Source of the DNA: Serratia symbiotica (Periphyllus acericola)
Lineage (GTDB): Bacteria; Pseudomonadota; Gammaproteobacteria; Enterobacterales; Enterobacteriaceae
Length of the DNA: 64,000 nt
NCBI RefSeq assembly: GCF_964019515.1
Contig: NZ_OZ026452.1
Location: forward strand, 1,674,001-1,738,000
Reading direction: 5' to 3'
Part shown: positions 58,136-64,000 of the stretch, one piece after another
How positions within the stretch are numbered: position 1 is the first letter of the stretch
How the letters are laid out: every line of letters starts with the position of its first letter
The notes under the pieces: generated by a model
Database searches by the model: none
The model's input: the letters and a program-made list of their open reading frames with translations, nothing else
Told to the model about the DNA's origin: nothing
Program-made: the position numbers and the translations under genes

Positions 58136-59026
58136 GGCTTTGTTGAATAAATCAGATTTAGAATAAAGAGTCCCCTGAATGGGCAGCTTTCAGGCAAGGC
58201 GTACACTTTCTGGCATACCGGCGAGCGTCATCTTGTTTAATGCACAGATTATGGCCAGCGCCTCTGCAACTTGCCCATCATAATCTCGCAGCGACAGGTG
58301 ACCACCAAATAGCTGTTTTACTCTGTACCTCGCTGTTGCCGCTATCGAACGTCGGTGGTAGCCTGTGATACTTTTCCACCGTGTGTTGTCTCCGGTAACG
58401 CGCCGGTTCGCCACCGCTTGATTTCGCTCTGCATAGTCTGCCGACTGCATAGTCTGCCGACCAATAACGGGCTCCGCTGCTGGGCGGTATTAACGCCTTG
58501 AGCTTCTTGCCCCTTCACTCATCATCACACACTCGCGTATCCTAAGCACGATCCGCCGAGGCGACTTTGATGTTACGGTACCTCTGGCGGATAAGACCTG
58601 GGAAGGCTTCGGTATCGGTGACATTGCTCAAGGAAAGGTCAGCACAGATGACCTCATGTGTTTCTGTATCTACGGCCAAATGCAGTTTTCGCCAGATCCG
58701 CCGTTTTTCCTGACCGTGTTTTTTTACCTTCCACTCGCCTTCACCCAACACGTTGAGCCGGGTAGAGTCGATAACGAGGTGCGCAATTTCACCCGGCGTT
58801 GGGGTTTTAAACGGGATATGGCCGGACTTCGCCCGCTTACTGATGCAGGTGTCGTCCGGGCAGTTCAACGGCACTTTGATCAGTGTGACAATGGAGTCGA
58901 CGAAGCCATGGAGGGCGCATTTGGTGATGTTGAACTTTTGCTGGGACACGGAATGTCGCTATGTTGACAGAAGGAGAGTGATCTGATCCGCGTGCTGGCC
59001 AAATATTCGATTTATTCAACAACGCC
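58136..59026 (-). mobile_element. IS903-type element, copy G, internally deleted
   Basis: Both terminal repeats are present (GGCTTTGTTGAATAAATC at 58136, GGCGTTGTTGAATAAATC complement at 59026); length is 891 bp. An in-frame deletion joins QQKFNITK to ALHGFVDSIVTL, removing about 60 codons. A 17-bp tandem duplication (GCATAGTCTGCCGACT) lies near 58434-58456. The shared TAG is kept in a CGTGCTTAGGATACG context. No target duplication is seen (cccgacatg versus acttagagc). Confidence 0.92.
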
Positions 59027-59030
59027 ACTT

Positions 59031-59049
59031 AGAGCCTATCCCAGTAGGC
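59031..59049. repeat. Short dispersed motif, copy 4 of 4
   Basis: AGAGCCTATCCCAGTAGGC follows the right end of IS copy G by four bases, downstream of pmbA. Confidence 0.6.
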
Positions 59050-59191
59050 GTACACTGTTGCAACCAGTTAATGGTTATGCTCTGACAGGTAAAGATGGCA
59101 TCCTAGCCCCGCTGATCAAGAGCAATTAACCGAAGCTGCATTATCCCTTCTGCTGTAGGGACAGCAGGGCAAACACCAGCCTCAGAAGGGG

Positions 59192-60532
59192 TTATTGACC
59201 GGCGATCTTCATGTCCGGCAGCAGCACCGAACCGCACTGAATATTGCTGCGGATCTCGGTATCGCTGCCAACGCTAACGATATTACGCAGCATCTCCTTC
59301 AAGTTGCTGGCGATAGTGATCTCGCTGACTGGATACTGAATCTCACCATTTTCCACCCAGAAACCGGCTGCGCCACGCGAGTAGTCGCCAGTCACGCCGC
59401 TAACGCCCTGCCCCATCAATTCGGTCACCATCAGCCCAGTACCAAGCTGTTTCAGCATAGTGGCGAAGTCGCCACCCTGACCGGCAATGCGCCAGTTATG
59501 AATGCCGCCAGCGTGACCCGTACTGTGCATGCCTAATTTGCGCGCTGCATAACTGGTCAGTAGCCAGGTTTGCAGCACACCATCCTTAACGATGTCACGC
59601 CTCTGAGTGCGCACACCTTCGCTATCGAATGGCGTCGATGCCAGCCCTTTCAACAAGTGTGGGTGTTCTTCAATGGTCAGCCAATCTGGCAGGATTTGCT
59701 GACCCAGCGAGTCCAGAAGGAAGGTGGATTTGCGATACACGCTGCTACCGCTAATGGCACCCACCAGATGGCCGAACAACCCGGTAGCTACTTCCGCAGC
59801 GAACAGCACAGGGGCTTTCATCGTCGACAGTTTACGCGGCACCAACCGTGCTAGCGTACGGCGTGCACATTCCTGCCCTACCCACTCAGGACTTTTCAGA
59901 TCATCCATCGCACGCCCGATGGTATAGGCGTAATCACGTTCCATGTTGCCATCATGCTCGGCAATCACACTGCTGGACAGAGAATGGCGGCTTGAGAGGT
60001 AACTCTGTAACATACCCTGGCTATTGCCAAATACCTTGATGCCGTAGTGGCTGTTAAAACTACTACCTTCGGTATTAGTGATACGCTTGTCCGCCGCCAG
60101 CGACGCCTGTTCGGCGCGGGCTGCCAGCTCGATGCCACGTTCAGCATCCAGCTCGGTTGGGTGGAACAGATCCAGATCCGGTGCATCAAACGCCAGAAGA
60201 TCTTTTTCTGCCGTGCCAGTATAGGGATCTGGTGAGGTATAGCGGGCAATATCCAGTGCCGCCTGCACAGTGCGGGCGATGGCCTCCCGGCTCAGATCGG
60301 TAGAGGAAGCGCTGCCTTTGCGCTGCTGGTGATACACGGCGATGCCCAAGGCACCATCACTGTTAAACTCAACGTTTTCCACCTCGCCAAAGCGGGTGCT
60401 AACGCTGATACCCGTGGATTTGGTTACCGCGACTTCCGCCGCATCGGAACCGGCATGCGCCAGTTCCAAGGCCTGTGAAACGGCCTGCTCTAGCGCTTTG
60501 CGCTGTTCTGCAATTTGAGTAACCACGTTCAT
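59192..60532 (-). CDS. pmbA: Metalloprotease PmbA/TldE
   Basis: TldE with TldD processes the leader of microcin B17 and degrades the antitoxin CcdA. The 446-aa product (450 in E. coli) starts at 60532 ([18 protein letters not shown]); a preceding ATG adds one Met. It has the N-terminal domain [20 protein letters not shown] and the C-terminal TldD/PmbA core with [19 protein letters not shown] and [21 protein letters not shown]. No lesion is visible. It is divergent from darP as in E. coli. Its partner tldD is not in the window. Confidence 0.95.
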   Translation of the reverse strand: MNVVTQIAEQRKALEQAVSQALELAHAGSDAAEVAVTKSTGISVSTRFGEVENVEFNSDGALGIAVYHQQRKGSASSTDLSREAIARTVQAALDIARYTSPDPYTGTAEKDLLAFDAPDLDLFHPTELDAERGIELAARAEQASLAADKRITNTEGSSFNSHYGIKVFGNSQGMLQSYLSSRHSLSSSVIAEHDGNMERDYAYTIGRAMDDLKSPEWVGQECARRTLARLVPRKLSTMKAPVLFAAEVATGLFGHLVGAISGSSVYRKSTFLLDSLGQQILPDWLTIEEHPHLLKGLASTPFDSEGVRTQRRDIVKDGVLQTWLLTSYAARKLGMHSTGHAGGIHNWRIAGQGGDFATMLKQLGTGLMVTELMGQGVSGVTGDYSRGAAGFWVENGEIQYPVSEITIASNLKEMLRNIVSVGSDTEIRSNIQCGSVLLPDMKIAGQ

Positions 60533-60709
60533 CAATCTGCCATAATTAATCAGAAAACCGTTGAGAAAAGTACCGTAGTGGCGTGGTGGCGCATGGAGTC
60601 ACACGCAAGAATACTGAGATTTATGCCGTCGAGTCTAACAGGAACCGCGTTGAATTTCGCATTAAAACCAGCAACCTGTTAGGATTAGCATCTTTTAATG
60701 GAGCCAACC

Positions 60710-61258
60710 ATGAACAAACAGCCTGAAGACTGGCTCAGCGATGTCCCAATAAATGAAAGCCAGGACGAAGACGAGATAATCTGGGTCAGTAAAAGTGAAA
60801 TCAAACGTGATGCCAAAGCGCTGAAAGATCTGGGAGCCGAACTGGTCGATCTGGGCAAAAACGCGCTAGAACGCATTCCGTTGGACGAAGACCTGCGTGC
60901 CGCCATCGAATTGGCGCAGAAGATCAAGAAAGAGGGCCGCCGCCGCCAGTTGCAACTGATCGGAAAAATGCTGCGCGCCCGTGATGTAGAGCCGACCCAA
61001 ACCGCGCTCGGCAAGCTGAAAAACCGCCATAATCAACAGGTTTCGCTGTTCCACAAGTTGGAAATGCTGCGTGACCGCTTAGTGGAAGAAGGTGATGATG
61101 CGATCCCATCTGTTTTGGGTCTGTATCCAGAAGCCGATCGCCAGCAACTGCGTTCACTGGTGCGCAACGCACAGAAAGAACAAGCCACCAACAAACTACC
61201 TAAAGCTTACCGCCAAATCTTCCAGTACCTGCGCAATCTGGCTGAGATAGCCGAATGA
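60710..61258 (+). CDS. darP: Ribosome biogenesis factor DarP (YjgA)
   Basis: DarP associates with late 50S precursors. The 182-aa protein (183 in E. coli) starts [20 protein letters not shown] at 60710; GGAG lies eight bases upstream, inside an alternative in-frame start at 60698. Conserved segments are [37 protein letters not shown] and [13 protein letters not shown] [15 protein letters not shown]. It is highly charged and helical. It is intact and divergent from pmbA. Confidence 0.94.
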   Translation: MNKQPEDWLSDVPINESQDEDEIIWVSKSEIKRDAKALKDLGAELVDLGKNALERIPLDEDLRAAIELAQKIKKEGRRRQLQLIGKMLRARDVEPTQTALGKLKNRHNQQVSLFHKLEMLRDRLVEEGDDAIPSVLGLYPEADRQQLRSLVRNAQKEQATNKLPKAYRQIFQYLRNLAEIAE

Positions 61259-61288
61259 TCAACGGTGCCAACTAGGGATGAACCTACT

Positions 61289-61588
61289 TCATCCTCGGTG
61301 ATGTACCGATTCACCACCGCTTTCGCGAACATTAAAACGCAAGCTGCCATCCAGTTCTTCTTCCGCCTCTTCAAACAGCAGAATAATTTCGCCGAAGCAA
61401 TGCTTGCGGCGAGCACTGAGGTGGATGAATTCTATCTCCACCGGCAGACTGATATCGCCGGTTACCACGTCCCATAACGCATCTAGATTAGTACCAAATT
61501 CCTCGCCTAGCGCGAACTGGTGCGCAAATTCACGGTAGAAAGTCGGCACATCTTGGATCTGTTCAAAATTGAATTCTACTTTTGCCAT
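61289..61588 (-). CDS. Barstar-family RNase inhibitor
   Basis: Barstar proteins bind and block barnase-type RNases in the cytoplasm. From 61588 (MAKVEFNFEQIQDVPTFYRE), with GGAG upstream, the product is 99 aa. It contains NLDALWDVVTGDISLPVEIE and ILLFEEAEEELDGSLRFNV, the conserved barstar helix and C-terminal strand. Compared with E. coli YhcO (90 aa) it runs about 11 residues past the usual end, suggesting loss of the original stop or a small terminal frameshift. It lies directly downstream of the frameshifted barnase-type gene on the same strand. Confidence 0.9.
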   Translation of the reverse strand: MAKVEFNFEQIQDVPTFYREFAHQFALGEEFGTNLDALWDVVTGDISLPVEIEFIHLSARRKHCFGEIILLFEEAEEELDGSLRFNVRESGGESVHHRG

Positions 61589-61593
61589 CCCGC

Positions 61594-62060
61594 TCACTCC
61601 ACTCGAATGAAGTTTTTATCATGGTCGCGCGAGACAAATATCAGACCGTCGTTGGAATACAGCAGGCGATCGGCACCACGTCGGCCGCACTGATAATTGA
61701 TGTCCGCCTCACGCCATACCCGGTAGTGGGCGCTAGGCAATTGCCCCTCACGGTTAGAGAACCGATCGCCGCCAATCGCCTTGCCCCCGGCAGCACCAAG
61801 CACAGATTGCCATCGCGAGGCTCCCAGCCTTGCTCACGCGCTTGCTTCTTGGTGATGTAATAGTCCGGCAGCCGTTGATGCTGATGCAAGTAGCTGACCA
61901 CCGTCTGCTGATGATTCAGCCGACCCACGCTCCGCTGCTGCCCTTGTGCGTCCCTTGACGCATCAATGCTGCTCGTCCACTCGGTGCAGCGCTGTGCGCT
62001 GAACCCGGCTATCACAGCAGCGATGATGATCGCCAAGAGAATCCGCTTGTTCATTTTCAT
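61594..62060 (-). pseudogene. Secreted barnase-type ribonuclease, frameshifted in a G-run
   Basis: The start at 62060 gives a signal-peptide-like MKMNKRILLAIIIAAVIAGF. The reading then continues with VVSYLHQHQRLPDYYITKKQ and WEPRDGNLC. At about 61790 a run of five G (CTGCCGGGGGCAAGGCG) shifts the frame. The correct end, KAIGGDRFSNREGQLP, WREADINYQCG, DRLLYSNDGLIFVSRDHDKN, follows in another frame and retains the barnase active-site residues (Glu of WREADI, Arg of DRLLYS, His of SRDHDK). A single indel separates it from an intact secreted RNase. Confidence 0.88.
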
Positions 62061-62125
62061 TGCGTTACCTGAATAATTGCCACCAGAGGTGCCGCAGCAC
62101 CTAGGCCAGTGAGGTGGTATAAAGA

Positions 62126-63176
62126 GGCGTTGTTGAATAAAACGAACATTTGGCTGGCACGCGGATCAGATCACTCTCCTTCTGTCAACATAGCGACATT
62201 CCGTGGCCCAGCAAAAGTTCAACATCACCAACTGGAAGGCTTACAACAACGCCCTTACCACTCGGGGTTCACTCACTTGCTGGGGGGATGAAACGGCACT
62301 TCACGCCTGGTACTAAGAGGCAAAACCTTTGCGTGGTAGCCAACCACATTATTCCGATATGGCAATCACCAGCGTATTGATGCTGAAACGGATTTTCGGC
62401 CTGACACTTCGCGCCCTCCAGGGCTTCATCGACTCCAGTGTCACACTGATCAAAGTGCCGTTGAATTGCCCGGACGACACCTGCATCAGTAAGCGGGCGA
62501 AGTCCGGCCATGTCCCGTTTAAAACCGCAACGCCGGGTGAAATTGCGCACCTCGTTATCGACTCTAGCGGGCTCAACGTGTTGGGTAAAGGCGAGTGGAT
62601 GGCAAAAAAACACGGTCAGGAAAAACGGCGTATCTGGCGAAAACTGCATTTGGCCGTAGATACAGAAACACATGAGGTCATCTGTGCTGACCTTTCCTTG
62701 AGCAATGTCACCGATACCGCAGCCTTCCCAGGTCTCATCCGTCAGAGGTACCGTAAAATCAAAGTCGCCTCGGCGGATCGGGCTTAGGATACGCGAGTGT
62801 GTGATGATGAGTTAAGGCGCAAGAGGCTCAGGGCGTTAATACCGCCCAGCAGCGTAGCCCGTTATTGGTCGGCAGACTATGCAGAGCGAAATCAAGCGGT
62901 AGCGAACCAGCGCCTTACCAGAGACAACACACGGTGGAAAAGTATCACAGGCTACCACCGACGTTCGATAGCGGCAACAGCGAGGTATAGAGTAAAACAG
63001 CTATTTGGTGGTCACCTGTCGCGGCGAGATTATGATGGGCAAGTTGCAGAGGCGCTGGCCATGATCTGTGCATTAAACAAGATGCCGCTCGCCGGTATGC
63101 TGAAAGTGTACGCCTTGCCTGAAAGCTGCCAATTCACGGGACTCTTTATTCCAAATCCGATTTATTCAACAAAGCC
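62126..63176 (+). mobile_element. IS903-type element, copy H, full length
   Basis: Ends are GGCGTTGTTGAATAAAAC and GATTTATTCAACAAAGCC; length is 1,051 bp. The transposase starts at 62204. It shares with copy C the TAA after HAWY and the adjoining base loss. The common TAG is at 62785-62787. Its C-terminal half is open from MCDDELRRKRLRALIPP, with Trp retained (CGGTGGAAAAG), to [16 protein letters not shown] across the right end. The flanks are not duplicated (gtataaaga versus ggttgaggc). The right end truncates a LOG-family gene. Confidence 0.93.
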
Positions 63177-63549
63177 GGTTGAGGCAGAAACTGCGTACCG
63201 AGGTCTGACAACGCTGGAAGTCGTTCCCGATATGCATAACCCGTAAAGCCTGAATGGCAGCGCTTACGGATGGCTTTATCGCCCTACCGGGTGGTATCGG
63301 CACGTTGGAAGAGCTGTTTGAAATTTGGACTTGGGGGCAGATTGGCTATCACAGCAAACCGGTGGGGTTACTGGATGTAGAGGGCTTCGCTTCTATCGTA
63401 AGCTGAATGACTTCATGCGACATGTCGCCCATCAGGGATTTATGCGCCACGATTATCTCGACACTTTGTATATTAGCTAAGCACCGCAAACCTTGCTCTG
63501 TCAGTTTGACGATTATCAGCCAAAGCAATACTATCGCTGGGCAAAATAA
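63177..63549 (+). pseudogene. LOG-family (lysine decarboxylase-like) nucleoside monophosphate hydrolase, 5' truncated
   Basis: LOG proteins cleave nucleoside monophosphates to base and ribose-5-phosphate. The remaining readings are GLTTLEVVPDMHN, then in another frame [20 protein letters not shown] with the signature PGGxGTxx[21 protein letters not shown] and [18 protein letters not shown]. Frameshifts lie at about 63242 and 63400, and a TAA follows DTLYIS. The last reading ends [10 protein letters not shown] at 63549. The first half was removed at the IS copy H junction. Confidence 0.85.
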
Positions 63550-63647
63550 GTCCATCGCCAGCCAGCGGCAGAGCAGCTGGCTGCGTTACATTTCCCACAA
63601 AACTCTGCTACTATCGCCACACTTTTTTTGTGAAAACGGCACCACTC

Positions 63648-64000
63648 ATGAAGTTTGTCTCTTTTAATATAAATGGATTGCGCGCACGTCCACATCAGTT
63701 GGCAGCAATTATTGAACAACACCAGTCTGATGTTATCAGCTTGCAGGAAACTAAAGTCCACGATGACATGTTCCCATTGGAAGAAGTCAGCCAGTATGGG
63801 TATCACGTATACTATCACGGGCAAAAAGGCCACTACGGCGTTGCACTGCTGACCAAAGAACCACCTTTGGCGGTACGTCGCGGTTTCCCGACAGATCACC
63901 AAGACGCACAGCGCCGCATCATCATGGCCGATCTGGCCACTACGCAGGGTACGCTGACGGTGATCAACGGCTATTTTCCTCAGGGAGAGAGCCGAAACCA
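63648..64000 (+). CDS. xthA: Exodeoxyribonuclease III, N-terminal part (cut by window edge)
   Basis: XthA is the major AP endonuclease and 3'-5' exonuclease of base-excision repair. The reading begins [20 protein letters not shown] at 63648 and runs 117 codons to the window end. Conserved EEP-fold residues are visible: the Asn in FNINGLRAR, the metal Glu in [26 protein letters not shown] and INGYFPQGE. No lesion is visible in this part. It lies about 100 bp beyond the LOG remnant. Confidence 0.95.
   Translation, partial: MKFVSFNINGLRARPHQLAAIIEQHQSDVISLQETKVHDDMFPLEEVSQYGYHVYYHGQKGHYGVALLTKEPPLAVRRGFPTDHQDAQRRIIMADLATTQGTLTVINGYFPQGESRN

Overview
The window looks like a chromosomal segment of a Serratia-like enterobacterium undergoing genome decay, of the kind seen in insect symbionts such as Serratia symbiotica. 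That name is an inference: the proteins read like Enterobacterales/Serratia orthologues, and intact housekeeping genes alternate with nonsense- and frameshift-ridden pseudogenes, dense insertion sequences and intergenic repeats. No phage, CRISPR array, plasmid origin or conventional defence island is visible.

Layout. 1-4588: gltD start and gltB (glutamate synthase). 4893-6050: IS903-type element plus the tail of a second copy. 6156-22089: a block in the usual enterobacterial order, nadR, radA, serB | smp, yjjJ (dead), deoD, deoB, deoA (dead), deoC, yjjV, prfC, rimI (broken), holD | rsmC and a tRNA-Leu(CAG) with an abnormal T-loop. 22150-25000: IS110 and IS3 remnants and the dead c-di-GMP genes dgcN and yfiB. 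25176-33751: IS copy B, an IS481 remnant, a yabI tail, the thiamine uptake operon thiBPQ with its TPP riboswitch, a piece of sgrR, a group II intron remnant and IS copy C. 33813-36123: ssb and an IS200/IS605 element. 36182-38244: cpxR and cpxA, both dead by nonsense codons. 38268-46458: valS, holC, pepA | lptF, lptG and tRNA-Leu(CAA). 46516-48882: a decayed rbs operon. 48874-50660: IS copies D and E, the latter sitting on an orphaned lpp promoter. 50883-54868: pykF, tRNA-Val, mdtK (truncated), ribE and the 3' end of punC. 54869-57812: IS copy F, an antitoxin remnant and the second, inverted IS200/IS605 copy. 57929-64000: tRNA-Ile2, IS copy G, pmbA | darP, a barstar gene beside a frameshifted barnase-type RNase gene, IS copy H, a LOG-family remnant and the start of xthA.

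How it works together. Retained functions are core ones: glutamate, serine and NAD metabolism, nucleoside salvage (deoD/deoB/deoC), thiamine import, riboflavin synthesis, pyruvate kinase, translation (valS, prfC, tRNAs), replication and repair (ssb, holC, holD, radA, xthA) and LPS export (lptFG). Lost functions are mostly sensory or peripheral: Cpx envelope stress, c-di-GMP signalling, ribose uptake, drug efflux, sugar-phosphate stress regulation and toxin-antitoxin remnants.

The most interesting signals concern the mobile elements. All seven IS903-type copies that retain the site carry the same in-frame TAG three codons after the second catalytic Asp. Both IS200/IS605 copies carry a shared TAG upstream of the catalytic Tyr. 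No IS903-type copy has a 9-bp target duplication, and almost every junction between gene blocks that are far apart in E. coli falls on an IS. One IS copy has been placed directly behind the lpp promoter.
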